From: Rhizobium sullae
Lineage (GTDB): Bacteria > Pseudomonadota > Alphaproteobacteria > Rhizobiales > Rhizobiaceae
Assembly (NCBI RefSeq): GCF_025200715.1
Contig: NZ_CP104144.1
Location: forward strand, 992,001 to 1,056,000
DNA: 64,000 nucleotides
Direction: 5' to 3'
Position numbers and translations under genes: made by a program. The notes below the pieces were generated by a model. It was not told where the DNA came from. It ran no database searches and worked only from the letters and a program-made list of their open reading frames with translations. Below, one piece after another: positions 20,914 through 31,200 of this stretch. The first letter of the stretch is position 1; each line of letters opens with the position of its first letter.

Positions 20914-21975
20914 TCAGCCGCCGATGATGGCAATTCCGCGATCCTTGAAGCCGATCTCCACCTCTGTCAAAGGCGGAAGCGCTGTTTCCACCGCCGGATC
21001 GACGACGAAGAGCGTGCCGTTGGCTGTCTTCACTTCATATTCCACGTGATCGCCGAGATAGGCCGCATGGGTGATCTGTCCGTTGAAAGTGCCGCCATTC
21101 CGCACTGACAGCGTAATGGCGTTCGGGCGCACCGCGAGCTGTGCCGGTCCGGTGCGGACATTGCGGCCGGGGACGCGTCGCACCAGGCCCTCGACGTTGA
21201 TCGTCGCGTCCCCGCCTTCGACACCAACAACATCACAGGGAATGACGTTTGCCTCGCCCATGAAGTCGGCGATGAATGCGGAGCTCGGCTGATCGTAGAG
21301 ATCGCGCGGCGCACCTTGCTGGGCCACTTCGCCGTCCTTCATGACGATGATTTGGTCGGACACGGCGAGCGCCTCGTCCTGGTCGTGGGTGACATAGACG
21401 GCCGTGAAGCCGAGGCGTTGCTGCAGTTCGCGGATTTCCGTCCTCACCCGGCGGCGAAGCCGCGCGTCGAGGTTTGACAGCGGTTCGTCGAGAAGCAGCA
21501 CCTGTGGTTCGAGCACAAGGGCGCGGGCAACGGCGACGCGCTGCTGCTGACCGCCGGAGAGCTCGGCAGGCAAGCGCTGACCCATGCCGGCGAGGCCGAC
21601 GAGCTCCAGGCCCTCTTCGGCGCGATCGCAGGCCTCCTTGCGCTTCAATCCCGAGGATTCAAGGCCATAGGCGACGTTATCAAGTGCCGTCATATGGGGG
21701 AAGAGCGCGTAGGACTGGAAGACCATCGAGACGTCGCGCTCGTTTGCCGGCAGCATCGTCACATTCTTGCCGCCGATCAGGATGCGCCCGGCGGACGGAT
21801 GTTCGAGGCCCGCCAGCATGCGCAACGTCGTCGTCTTGCCGCAGCCGGAGGGGCCGAGCAGCGTGACCAGGGTGCCAGGCTCGATTGTCAGCGACAGGTC
21901 GGGGATCGCCGTAAAGGCGCCGAAGGTCTTGCGAACGTTTTGGAAAACGACGGAACCGGGCTTGTTGGTGCTCAT
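20914..21975 (-). CDS. ABC transporter ATP-binding protein (AfuC/FbpC/PotA-like)
   Basis: A 353-residue ATPase with Walker A GPSGCGKTT near residue 38, Q-loop VFQSYALFPHMT, signature LSGGQQQRV, Walker [13 protein letters not shown], switch THDQDEALAVSD and a C-terminal TOBE domain from about 240. It overlaps the permease gene by four bases (ATGA), with CAGGAG upstream. The family includes ferric-iron (FbpC), sugar-phosphate (AfuC) and 2-aminoethylphosphonate (PhnT) importers. The linked phosphatase and Ugp genes favour a phosphorylated organic substrate over iron. Confidence 0.85.
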   Translation of the reverse strand: MSTNKPGSVVFQNVRKTFGAFTAIPDLSLTIEPGTLVTLLGPSGCGKTTTLRMLAGLEHPSAGRILIGGKNVTMLPANERDVSMVFQSYALFPHMTALDNVAYGLESSGLKRKEACDRAEEGLELVGLAGMGQRLPAELSGGQQQRVAVARALVLEPQVLLLDEPLSNLDARLRRRVRTEIRELQQRLGFTAVYVTHDQDEALAVSDQIIVMKDGEVAQQGAPRDLYDQPSSAFIADFMGEANVIPCDVVGVEGGDATINVEGLVRRVPGRNVRTGPAQLAVRPNAITLSVRNGGTFNGQITHAAYLGDHVEYEVKTANGTLFVVDPAVETALPPLTEVEIGFKDRGIAIIGG

Positions 21976-24206
21976 GCGGTTTTCTCCTGACCGAGAGGTG
22001 CGGTGGCAGTGGGCACGGCAAGTGCAACACGGTTTTCGCGCCGCAGCCGCCGTTCGCCGACGAGAAGCTGGAAGCCTGCGATGACTGCGACCATGACGAT
22101 GATCAGCGTTGAAGAATAGGCGATGGCGACGCCGTATTCGCCGTTCTCGACGAGACCGATGATATAGGATGTCGCCATGTTGTATTGAGCGCTAACGAGG
22201 AAAACGACAGCGCTGATTGAGGTGATGGCGCGCACGAAGGAATAGACCAGTGCTGCTGTGATCGCTGGCCGCAGCAGAGGCAGGATAACCTTGCGGATCG
22301 TGCGGAAGCTATCAGCGCGCAGCGTCAGCGAGGCTTCATCGAGGCTCTTGTCGAGTTGGCTCATGGCTGCCACGCCGCCGCGCACGCCAACCGGCATGTT
22401 ACGGAACACGAAGCAGGCGACAAGAATCAATGCCGTGCCAGTCATTTCGAGGGGCGGCAGGTTGAAGGCCATGATGTAGCTGATGCCGATGACGGTGCCT
22501 GGGATCGCAAAGCTCATCATCAGCGCGAATTCGAAGAGGCTCCGCCCCGCAAACTTCTGCCGCACGATGAGATAGGCAGTCAAAAGGCCGACAGCGGCGG
22601 TGAGCGGGGCGGAGATCAGGGCGATCTCCATCGTCGTCCAGAACGAATTCCAGGCGACCCCCGTCCACGCTAGGCCGCCGTCATCCCGCAACCCGATCGA
22701 AAATGCACGCAGATAGTGTTCAAATGTTAGCGAGTTGTCGAGCCCCCAGGTACGCACGAAACCGCCGAAAAGGATCATCGCGTAGACGACGATCGTGAAA
22801 ATCATCCAAGGGACGACGATCGCATGGACGGCGATTGAAAGACTGCGCGGTAGCGCGATATGCTGGCCGGAATCGCCCTTGCCGGTAACCGTCGCAAAAT
22901 TCTTGCCCGATAGCCAGAAACGCTGTGCCAGGAACGCCGAAAGCGTGAAGCAGAGCAGGATCATGGCAAGGACTGCTGCCCGCGATGGGTCGTTTTGCGA
23001 GCCGACGACGGCAAAGAAGATTTCGGTCGACAGCACGCCATGGCTTCCGCCGAGCACCAGCGGATTGCCGAAGTCCGCCATGCTTTCGATGAAGCCGATC
23101 AAGAAGGCATTCGCCAGGCCCGGCTTCATCAGCGGCAACGAGACACGCCAGAAGGTGCGCCAGCGACCGGCGCGCAGGGTCTGCGATGCTTCCTCCATCG
23201 ACGGGCTGACCCCTTCGACCACGCCGATCAGTACGAGGAAGGAGATCGGGGTGAACGAGAGCACCTGCGCGATCCAGATGCCGGTCAGGCCATAGAGCCA
23301 ACGGCCGGGCTCAACGCCGAGCAGCGAGGAGACGAACTGTGTTGCAATGCCCGAACGGCCGAAAAGCAGGGTGAGCGAAAGGCCGACGACGAACGGCGGC
23401 GTGATGATCGGCAAGATCGTGAGCAGGCGCAGGCTTTTCTTGAAGGGAAAGTGCGTGCGGGTGGCGACTAGGGCGAAGCAGAGTCCAAGCGTTGTCGACG
23501 CCGACGCCGTCGTGATCGCGAGCCATAAGGTGCGCCAGGCGACACCGCATCGCTCGCCGCCGGCGATACAACCGACGCTCCAGACGGACGAATCCTGGAT
23601 ATTGCTGACAAAACCATGCGGATTGAAGGAACCGTCGAAGTCCTGGAAGGCGCCAACGAACATGCTACCGATCGGATAGAAGACGAAGACGGTGACGAGA
23701 AGCACGAGCGTGGCAATGGCCCCGGAGACGAAGGCGTCACCCTTCAGAACACCGCGCTCGGCGAGGCCGAAGGCAAAGAACAGCACGAAAACGAAGCCGA
23801 TGACGACCGCTCCGGCGCCGATGGCGGGCTGGCCGTCTGGCAATGCCCCAAAGAACCTTTCGCTGAGTGTCCAGGTCCAGCCGGAAAAACCGATCGCAAG
23901 TCCCTGCAGCGCCAAAAGGAGAAGACCAAGGCCGCCTGCCCACGCAACCAAGGTACCGCGGCGCGCTGGATCGGGGAGGAGGCGCGCGATGCCGCCAAGC
24001 AAAACAAAGAAAACGGCGATCGCGAGCCACCATCGGCCATGCTGGACGATCTGGAGTATGCCGGGCGCCGTGGAGGGATCACCCGGGAAGCTAGACAGCC
24101 AGCCAAGGCCGAAGAAGCCGCCTTCGATCCGATACCACGGGAGCAGCATCAGGGCGGCAACAGCAAAAACGAGAGCGGTATCCAGTCTGCGAGTGTGGTT
24201 CTTCAT
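21972..24206 (-). CDS. Fused double-domain ABC permease (AfuB/FbpB-like)
   Basis: A 744-residue inner-membrane protein holding two full binding-protein-dependent permease domains, at about residues 205-480 and 510-740. Each has an EAA loop (MEEASQTLRAGRWRTFWRVS and LDEASLTLRADSFRTIRKVI). The extra N-terminal region has several hydrophobic segments (AALMLLPWYRIEGGFFGLG and others). Such fusions are typical of FbpB/AfuB permeases, one chain replacing a heterodimer. The start at 24206 (MKNHTRRLDT) follows CGGGAG; an upstream open frame to 24359 overlaps the binding-protein gene and is not used. Confidence 0.87.
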   Translation of the reverse strand: MKNHTRRLDTALVFAVAALMLLPWYRIEGGFFGLGWLSSFPGDPSTAPGILQIVQHGRWWLAIAVFFVLLGGIARLLPDPARRGTLVAWAGGLGLLLLALQGLAIGFSGWTWTLSERFFGALPDGQPAIGAGAVVIGFVFVLFFAFGLAERGVLKGDAFVSGAIATLVLLVTVFVFYPIGSMFVGAFQDFDGSFNPHGFVSNIQDSSVWSVGCIAGGERCGVAWRTLWLAITTASASTTLGLCFALVATRTHFPFKKSLRLLTILPIITPPFVVGLSLTLLFGRSGIATQFVSSLLGVEPGRWLYGLTGIWIAQVLSFTPISFLVLIGVVEGVSPSMEEASQTLRAGRWRTFWRVSLPLMKPGLANAFLIGFIESMADFGNPLVLGGSHGVLSTEIFFAVVGSQNDPSRAAVLAMILLCFTLSAFLAQRFWLSGKNFATVTGKGDSGQHIALPRSLSIAVHAIVVPWMIFTIVVYAMILFGGFVRTWGLDNSLTFEHYLRAFSIGLRDDGGLAWTGVAWNSFWTTMEIALISAPLTAAVGLLTAYLIVRQKFAGRSLFEFALMMSFAIPGTVIGISYIMAFNLPPLEMTGTALILVACFVFRNMPVGVRGGVAAMSQLDKSLDEASLTLRADSFRTIRKVILPLLRPAITAALVYSFVRAITSISAVVFLVSAQYNMATSYIIGLVENGEYGVAIAYSSTLIIVMVAVIAGFQLLVGERRLRRENRVALAVPTATAPLGQEKTA

Positions 24207-24288
24207 GAAATGCGCTCCCGGCCTTGCCGCATTGACCCGCCAGCCGGCGCCTTCCGCCAGCCGGCCATAGGCCCCTCTGATCAAAAGA

Positions 24289-25317
24289 TCAGTTTGCCTT
24301 CGCGCCAATGTCCTTGTCCCAACGCGAAAGCAGCGCCTTGCGCTTGTCCGGCTCGCCATAGGTCTTGAAATCGTAATCGATCAGCTTGATGTCCTCGAAC
24401 TTCGGCGATTCCTTCGGCACTTCCGCCGACTTGTTGGATGGCAGCTGGAAGGACTTCGCATCCTTCATGTGCGATTGAACATCGGCGGACAGCGCCCAGT
24501 CATACCACTTCTTGGCGTTTCCGACGTTCTTGGCGCCCTTGATGATCGACATGGAGCCGATTTCGTAACCGGTCCCCTCGCAAGGCGCGACCGATTTGAC
24601 CGGGAAGCCTTCCACCGTCTGGGCGACTGCGTCGTGCATGAAAACGACGCCGATCGTTGCTTCGCCGCGGGCGGCGGCCTTGACCGGCGCCGAGCCTGAT
24701 TTTGTGTATTGCGAGATGTTGGCGTTGAGCTTGCCAAGATACTCGAACGCCTTGTCCTCGCCCATGATCTGTACAAGCGTTGCAAGGGCGGTATAGGCCG
24801 TGCCCGATGAGTTGGGGTTGGCGATCTGGATCTCGCCCTTGTAGGATGGATCGAGGAGATCAGCCCAGCATTTCGGTTCTTTCAGCCCCTTCTTTTGCAG
24901 CACGTCGGTGTTGTAGCCCCAGCCGAGCGCGCCGGCATAGACGCCGACTGTACGGTAATTTGCGCTTTCGGCTTGCTTCTTTGCCCAATCCTGAAGCTGG
25001 TCGAGCAGTGGCGACTTGTATTCCTGCGTTAGCCCTTCGCTTGCGGCCTGGAGATGCGGGTCGCCCGTGCCGGCCCACCAGATATCGGTCTTTGGGTTGC
25101 GCGCTTCGGCGCGGATCTTTGCATAGGTTTCGCCGGACGACAGCCGAACCATGTTCACCTTGATGTCCGTTTCCTTCTCGAAGCGGTCCTTCATCATCTC
25201 ACAGATAACGACATCTGCGGAGCAGATGAGATTGAGGTCCCCAGCGGCGTGGACCGAATAGGCGCCAAAAGTCACACTCGCGACAAGCGCTGCCGCGGCA
25301 ATTTTTACCGAACCCAT
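24289..25317 (-). CDS. Periplasmic binding protein (AfuA/FbpA-like)
   Basis: A 342-residue extracellular solute-binding protein with a signal peptide cleaved near residue 24 (SVHA-AG). The mature start LNLICSADVVICEMMKDRFEK and MVRLSSGETYAKIRAEARNP match the AfuA/FbpA class. Two cysteines in CSADVVIC could form a disulfide. The adjacent phosphatase argues for a sugar-phosphate-like ligand, as known for AfuA of Actinobacillus. Iron binding is less likely because the paired Tyr ligands near the C-terminus are not evident. AGGAGGAAAT precedes the ATG. It heads the operon and diverges from a LacI-type regulator. Confidence 0.82.
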   Translation of the reverse strand: MGSVKIAAAALVASVTFGAYSVHAAGDLNLICSADVVICEMMKDRFEKETDIKVNMVRLSSGETYAKIRAEARNPKTDIWWAGTGDPHLQAASEGLTQEYKSPLLDQLQDWAKKQAESANYRTVGVYAGALGWGYNTDVLQKKGLKEPKCWADLLDPSYKGEIQIANPNSSGTAYTALATLVQIMGEDKAFEYLGKLNANISQYTKSGSAPVKAAARGEATIGVVFMHDAVAQTVEGFPVKSVAPCEGTGYEIGSMSIIKGAKNVGNAKKWYDWALSADVQSHMKDAKSFQLPSNKSAEVPKESPKFEDIKLIDYDFKTYGEPDKRKALLSRWDKDIGAKAN

Positions 25318-25360
25318 TATTTCCTCCTGATTATCACGGCGCCTCCACGCCGTCCGCTCG

Positions 25361-25376
25361 TTGCAAGCGTGTGCAA
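25361..25376. promoter_or_regulatory. Candidate LacI-type operator, copy 1
   Basis: TTGCAAGCGTGTGCAA, a 16-base palindrome of form TTGC-N8-GCAA, lies 44 bases upstream of the AfuA-like start. Two more copies of the same form occur near the regulator gene. Confidence 0.55.
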
Positions 25377-25450
25377 ATGGTGCATGAGGCGCCAAAAACT
25401 GTCAATCACATTCTTCATAAAACCTTCATAAAGCATCGCTGCAAGACGGC

Positions 25451-25476
25451 TTGCACGCTATTGCAAAGCGTAGCAA
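25451..25476. promoter_or_regulatory. Candidate LacI-type operators, copies 2 and 3 (overlapping)
   Basis: TTGCACGCTATTGCAA (25451-25466) and TTGCAAAGCGTAGCAA (25461-25476) are both TTGC-N8-GCAA and share six bases. They end 26 bases before the GTG of the LacI-type gene, suggesting autoregulation and, with copy 1, DNA looping across the divergent promoter. Confidence 0.55.
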
Positions 25477-25502
25477 AATCCGATGAGGGGATAGGAGGAG
25501 CT

Positions 25503-26510
25503 GTGTCGTCCAAGATTTTTGTCAGCGCTGACGAAGTTGCCAAAAGAGCAGGGGTGTCGCGCTCCGCTGTTTCGCGGGCTTTCACGCCCGGGGCGAGCGT
25601 ATCGGCCGAAACACGGCGAAAGGTAATGGAAGCCGCCGACGAGCTCGGCTATCACGTCAACCATCTGGCGCGCGGGCTGATGCGGAATGAAAGCGGCATC
25701 GTCTGCCTCATTGTTTCAGAGGTCGCCACGCCCTATCGTTCGGCCTTGCTGCGGGAATTGACGCAGCAGCTGCAGAGCGTCGGCAAAGTTGCGATGCTCG
25801 TGAACACGGATCGGTCGGACGGGAGTGTGGATCGGGCTTTAAGCCAAGCCATTCGGTATCGCGCAGATGCTTCAATCATACTATCCGGGCTGCCGGATAA
25901 ATCGATCACGCAGCTTTGCCTGAGAAACGGACAAAGGCTCGTCTTGATCAATCGCGACGATGATCAACCCGGTCCGCTTCGCATCAATCTCGATGATTAT
26001 GAAGCAGCGGGACGAGTGGTAACAGCCTTTCTTCGTGCTGGCTGCAGCAAGCTTGCGTTCGCGAACTCGGAAGCGGGCACGCCTAGCCTCATGGCGCGGG
26101 AACACGGTTTCATTGCCGCTGCGAAAACTTTCGGCTTGGATGTCATTGTTGAGCGCTATGGCTGGACAGGATACGAGGCCGGCAAGATCCTGGCGCAGCG
26201 CATGTTGACCAGAAAGGATCGTCCGGATGCAGTTTTCTGCGCCACCGATCTTCTTGCCTGTGGTTTTATGGATGCAGCCAGGCATCAGTTCTCAATGACC
26301 ATACCAAATCAGCTTTGCATTGTGGGCTTTGACGATATCGAGCAGGCATCCTGGTCTTCCTACCAGTTGACGACCTTCGCGCAGCCCGTGGAGGCAATCG
26401 CGCGGCAAGCCGTTGCTTGGCTTGGAAATGATGCGGAAAGTCGAGCCGAAAACCAATCCCTGAGGTTGCACGCTCAACTGGTTTGGCGTGGCTCAGTCAG
26501 AGGAGGCTGA
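25503..26510 (+). CDS. LacI-family transcriptional regulator
   Basis: A 335-residue repressor. The N-terminal helix-turn-helix (SADEVAKRAGVSRSAVSRAF) is followed by the hinge helix region HVNHLARGLMRNESG and a periplasmic-binding-type effector domain with VFCATDLLACGFMDAA and VGFDDIEQASWSSYQLTT. The GTG at 25503 is chosen because AGGAGGAG lies just upstream and it places the DNA-binding domain at the N-terminus. It is divergent from the AfuABC-like/phosphatase/ugp genes and probably controls them; the effector may be the imported sugar phosphate. Confidence 0.88.
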   Translation: MSSKIFVSADEVAKRAGVSRSAVSRAFTPGASVSAETRRKVMEAADELGYHVNHLARGLMRNESGIVCLIVSEVATPYRSALLRELTQQLQSVGKVAMLVNTDRSDGSVDRALSQAIRYRADASIILSGLPDKSITQLCLRNGQRLVLINRDDDQPGPLRINLDDYEAAGRVVTAFLRAGCSKLAFANSEAGTPSLMAREHGFIAAAKTFGLDVIVERYGWTGYEAGKILAQRMLTRKDRPDAVFCATDLLACGFMDAARHQFSMTIPNQLCIVGFDDIEQASWSSYQLTTFAQPVEAIARQAVAWLGNDAESRAENQSLRLHAQLVWRGSVRGG

Positions 26511-26706
26511 GAATACTAGGCACGTGAGCGCCTGGGCCAGACCAGCCGCCAGTCTTCGATCCTGTGCAGCATTCAGAAAAGCCGAATGGCGACAGATCGC
26601 CATCTGTCCCTTGCCGCGAGCGCGAACTTCCGGTTCTGCATTGTTTCAATCGAGGGCGGCCACGACAATGAAATCGATCTTGTGTGCGCCGAAACGCGGA
26701 ACTCGC

Positions 26707-27768
26707 TCAGGCAGCGACGCGCAGTCCAGACCCGCCATCCTCGACCACACCGATGATCCGCGCTGCGGGATAGCCTACCGCAACGATCTTTCCGAGCAAT
26801 TCTTCCGCTTGAGCCATGCTGCATGAAACGAGCAGACCCCCGGAGGTCTGGGGGTCGGTGAGTATATGGCGCTGCCATATTGGGAGGTTGTCGGGCAGGG
26901 AAACGTTCATACCGTAGCTTGCCCAGTTCCGCTGCGATGCGCCGGTCACGAAACCCTGCTCGGCGAGTTCGGCGGCGCCGGCAAGAAGAGCCATGTCCCT
27001 GACTCTAAGCGATATCCGCTTGTTCGATCCCTGAGCCATCTCAAGGGCGTGACCAAGAATGCCGAAGCCGGTGACGTCTGTCATGGCGTGGACGTCGGCA
27101 TCCAAGGCGAGTTCTGCTCCGACGCTATTGAGGAGCGTCGTTGACGCGATGAGTTCGCCATAGGCGTCCGGTGGCAGGGCGCCTTTCTTGAAGGCTGCCG
27201 AATAGATACCCACGCCGAGTGCCTTCGTCAGGATCAGCGCATCGCCAGCTCTTGCGTCACTGTTGCGGCGCAGGCCGGAAACCGGGCAAGTGCCGACGAC
27301 CGCTAGGCCGTAAATCGGCTCCGGCGAATCGATCGAATGACCGCCTGCGACGGGAATGCCGGCCTCTGCACAGATGGCGCTGCCGCCATTCAATATCTCC
27401 CGTACCGTTTCGGTGGGCATTTTGTCGATCGGCATGCCGAGAATGGCGAGTGCCATCAGCGGCCTGCCGCCCATGGCATAGACGTCGGAGATCGCGTTGG
27501 TGGCGGCAATGCGGCCAAAATCGAAGGGGTTATCGACCATCGGCATGAAGAAATCGGTGGTCGCGATCAGGCAGGTTTCATCGTCAAGCTGCCAGACGGC
27601 GGCATCGTCGCCTGTTTCCGTTCCCACGAGCAACCGGGCGAAGGGCGCGGCCGCGGCTTGGCCCGCAAGCAATTGCTGTAGAACAGACGGCGCCAGCTTG
27701 CAGCCGCAGCCGCCGCCATGAGCGAGCGCCGTCAGGCGGAAGGGCGATGTTGCAGCAGGATTATCCAT
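26707..27768 (-). CDS. selD: Selenide, water dikinase
   Basis: A 353-residue SelD, which makes selenophosphate from selenide and ATP for tRNA-Sec charging. The catalytic motif [10 protein letters not shown] (Cys version, not Sec) is near residue 17; also seen are [32 protein letters not shown] and [14 protein letters not shown]. The start [10 protein letters not shown] at 27768 follows GGGAGGCC. It is divergent from the fdo operon that needs its product, separated by 492 bases. Confidence 0.95.
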   Translation of the reverse strand: MDNPAATSPFRLTALAHGGGCGCKLAPSVLQQLLAGQAAAAPFARLLVGTETGDDAAVWQLDDETCLIATTDFFMPMVDNPFDFGRIAATNAISDVYAMGGRPLMALAILGMPIDKMPTETVREILNGGSAICAEAGIPVAGGHSIDSPEPIYGLAVVGTCPVSGLRRNSDARAGDALILTKALGVGIYSAAFKKGALPPDAYGELIASTTLLNSVGAELALDADVHAMTDVTGFGILGHALEMAQGSNKRISLRVRDMALLAGAAELAEQGFVTGASQRNWASYGMNVSLPDNLPIWQRHILTDPQTSGGLLVSCSMAQAEELLGKIVAVGYPAARIIGVVEDGGSGLRVAA

Positions 27769-28260
27769 GATGGCCTCCCATAAAGGTCGCAATCGGATAC
27801 TGCCGAATCCGCCACAGCGGTTCGCAGTTCTGTATTGTCGAAAAATTCCAATGTTACGGAAAACGGGTGGGGGCACGATCCCGGGGCTCCGCCATTTCCG
27901 GCGGGTCCTGATGCGGCAGCGCAATGCGCAAAGCCCCGAAACTCGGGAGCGGCAAGCAAACCCATTCGATTATTATCATCGCTTTAAAGCTGGACGTCAA
28001 TTTTTGTCATGGTGGCGACGCGCTGCATATCCATCAACTTCGAAGCGTTTCGACGGTTGGATGAAGATATTCCCGACTGATCGCACAGCTTTCCGGATTC
28101 CAGCCAGTTACATTCACAATTTTGAGCTTCTTATTGATTTGACAATAAAATGTGCTGACCTAGTTTCTAAAAATCGAGCTACGTCTCGAATTGCAGAGAG
28201 TGTCTCCAATTCTCCGGCTTGCCGTATTGGCGAAGCCGGCTTCAGGGGAGGTATCAAGCC
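27769..28260. other. Divergent promoter region between selD and fdoG
   Basis: No gene is supported in these 492 bases; the one long plus-strand frame running across it shares no recognisable features. It should hold the promoters of both units. AT-rich sequence and a perfect palindrome lie at 28131-28148. Confidence 0.6.
28131..28148. promoter_or_regulatory. Palindrome upstream of fdoG
   Basis: TTATTG-ATTTGA-CAATAA is a perfect 6-base inverted repeat with a 6-base spacer, 112 bases upstream of the fdoG start and in the most AT-rich part of the region. It is not a clear FNR/Anr site; the cognate factor is unknown. Confidence 0.35.
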
Positions 28261-31200
28261 ATGAACATGGAGCTCTCACGGCGCCAGTTTCTAGCGGCGG
28301 CCGGCGCAGGTGTTGCGGTTACGGCGCTCGGGGCTTTTGGCTTCGGCGACGTCGAAGCGGTCCATGCCGAAGCGATCCGCGCTTTCAAGCTCGTGAACAC
28401 CACCGAAACACGGAACACCTGTCCGTATTGCTCTGTGGCATGTGGCATCATCATGTATTCGAAGGGTGACCTGAAAAAAGGCGAGAAGGCCGAGATCATC
28501 CATATCGAGGGCGATACCGACCATCCCACAAATCGCGGCACGCTCTGTCCGAAGGGCGCAGCCTTGCTGGATTTCGTCAAGGCCGAGACGCGGCTGAAAT
28601 ATCCGATGATCCGCAAGCCCGGGTCGGACAAGTTCGAGCGCATTTCCTGGGATGATGCGCTTAACCGCATCGCCCGGCTGATGAAGGACGACCGCGACGC
28701 CAATTTCGTCGAACGGAACGCCGCCGGCCTTGCGGTGAACCGGTGGACGACGACGGGCTTCCTTGCCGCATCTGCGACAACGAACGAGACGGCGTGGGAG
28801 ACCTACAAGGTCGTGCGCAGCGCCGGAATGCTGGTCTTCGACAATCAGGCGCGTGTCTGACACGGCCCTACGGTAGCCAGTTTGGCTCCAACATTTGGCC
28901 GCGGCGCAATGACCAACTCCTGGACCGACATCAAGAACACCGATCTTGTTGTCATCATGGGCGGTAACGCAGCCGAAGCACACCCTTGCGGTTTCAAGTG
29001 GGTTACGGAGGCGAAAGCCAATCGCGGCGCAAGGCTGATCGTCGTGGATCCGCGGTTTACACGTTCGGCTTCGGTCGCCGACGTTTACGCACCGATCCGC
29101 CAAGGCACGGATATCGCTTTCCTGCTCGGCGTCATCAATTACTGCATCGGCAATGACAAGGTGCAGTGGGACTATGTCAAGGCCTTCACGAATGCGGCTT
29201 ACATCGTCAAGGACGACTTCGCCTACAAAGACGGGCTCTTCACTGGCTATGACGAGGCCAAGCGCGGCTACGACATGTCGAGCTGGGACTACGTGATCGG
29301 TGAGGACGGCTATGCCGTGATTGACGATACGCTGAAAAATCCGCGCTGCGTGTGGAGCCTCCTGAAGGAGCATGTCGCCATCTATACGCCAGAGATGGTG
29401 GACCGCATCTGCGGCACGCCGAAGGACAAGTTCCTGAAGGTGGCCGAGATGATTGCGGAATGCTCGTCACCGACCAAGGTGATGACCTCGATGTATGCGC
29501 TCGGTTGGACGCAGCATTCCAAGGGCTCGCAGAACATCCGCGCCATGGCGATGCTGCAGCTGATCCTCGGCAATATCGGGATGCGTGGCGGCGGCATGAA
29601 TGCGCTGCGCGGTCACTCCAACATCCAGGGCCTCACCGACGTGGGACTGATGTCGAACCTGTTGCCTGGCTATCTGACGCTGCCGAACGAGAAGGAAGCG
29701 GATTTCGACAGCTACATGTCGACACGCGGCTTCAAGCCGCTCCGCCCGAATCAGATGAGCTATTGGCAGAACTACAGGAAATTCTTCGTGAGCTTCCTGA
29801 AGGCGATGTGGGGTTCGGCGGCGACGCCGGAAAACAAGTTCGCCTATGACTGGCTGCCGAAGCTCGACGTGCCGGGCTATGACGTCCTGCGCGCTTTCGA
29901 ACTCATGAACCAGGGCAAGATGACCGGCTACATTTGCCAAGGGTTCAATCCGCTTCTGGCCGTTCCAAACCGCGCGAAGGCGACCGCTTCACTGTCGAAG
30001 CTCAAATTTCTCGTCACCATGGATCCGCTGGATACCGAAACCTCACGGTTCTGGGAGAACCACGGCGACTTCAACGACGTCGATTCTTCGCAAATTCAGA
30101 CGGAGGTCATCCAGCTGCCGTCCACCTGCTTTGCCGAAGATGAGGGGTCGCTGACGAATTCCAGCCGTTGGCTTCAATGGCATTGGCCGGGCGGCACCCC
30201 TCCCGGCGAAGCCAAGACCGACAACTGGATCATGGCGCATATCCATGTGCGTCTGAAGGAGCTCTATCGCAAGGAAGGCGGAACCTTCCCCGATCCGATC
30301 GTCAATCTCGATTGGGCGTACGCCGATTCAGGCGAGCCGACGGCGGAGGAACTTGCCAAGGAGATCAACGGACGGGCGCTTGCCACCGTTTTCGACACGG
30401 CTGATCCTACCAAGGTAGTGGCCGAGGCAGGCAAGCTGGTGCCGAGCTTCGCGGCCCTTCGCGACGACGGCTCGACCTCCTCGGCGTGCTGGATCTATTC
30501 CGGTTGCTTTAACGAGAACGGCAACAACATGGCCCGGCGTGACACGTCGGATCCGGACGAGACCGGCGCCTATCTGAAATGGACTTTCTCGTGGCCTGTC
30601 AACCGTCGTATCCTCTATAACCGCGCATCGGCAGACCTTTCCGGCAAGCCATGGGATCCAAGCCGCAAGCTGATCGAATGGGACGGCGCAAAATGGTCGG
30701 GCTATGACGTGCCCGATATCGCGCCGACGGCCAAGCCTGCCGATGTCGGGCCGTTCATTATGAATCCGGAAGGCGTCTCTCGCCTTTTCACAAGGGCGAT
30801 GATGCGCGACGGGCCGTTCCCGGCTCACTACGAGCCATTCGAATCGCCGGTTGCCAATCTTGTTGCCCCCGCAGTGCGCGGCAATCCGGCCGCACGGGTA
30901 TTCGAGGACGATTTCAAGCAATTTGCCGAACCGGCCTCTAAGGAGTTTCCCTACGCGGCGACGTCCTACCGCCTCACCGAACACTTCCACTACTGGACGA
31001 AGCATGTCTGGGTGAATGCCGTGCTGCAGCCGGAGTTCTTCGTCGAGATTTCGGAGGAACTCGCATCGGAAAAAGGCATCGCCAAAGGCGGTTGGGTGCG
31101 TGTTTGGTCCAAGCGCGGCTCCATCAGGGCCAAGGCGGTTGTTACCAAGCGGATCAAGCCGCTGATGTGCGACGGCAAGGCCGTCCATGTCGTGGGCATC

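Noticed and set aside
24289..25317. Ferric-iron binding role for the AfuA/FbpA-like protein
   Set aside because: The paired C-terminal tyrosines of iron-binding FbpA are not evident, and the neighbours are a phosphatase and ugp genes rather than iron genes.
28261..28860. Apparent truncated formate dehydrogenase (about 200 codons) ended by TGA
   Set aside because: The TGA aligns with the selenocysteine codon of E. coli FdnG, the homology continues in the same frame directly after it, and a SECIS hairpin follows at the right distance.
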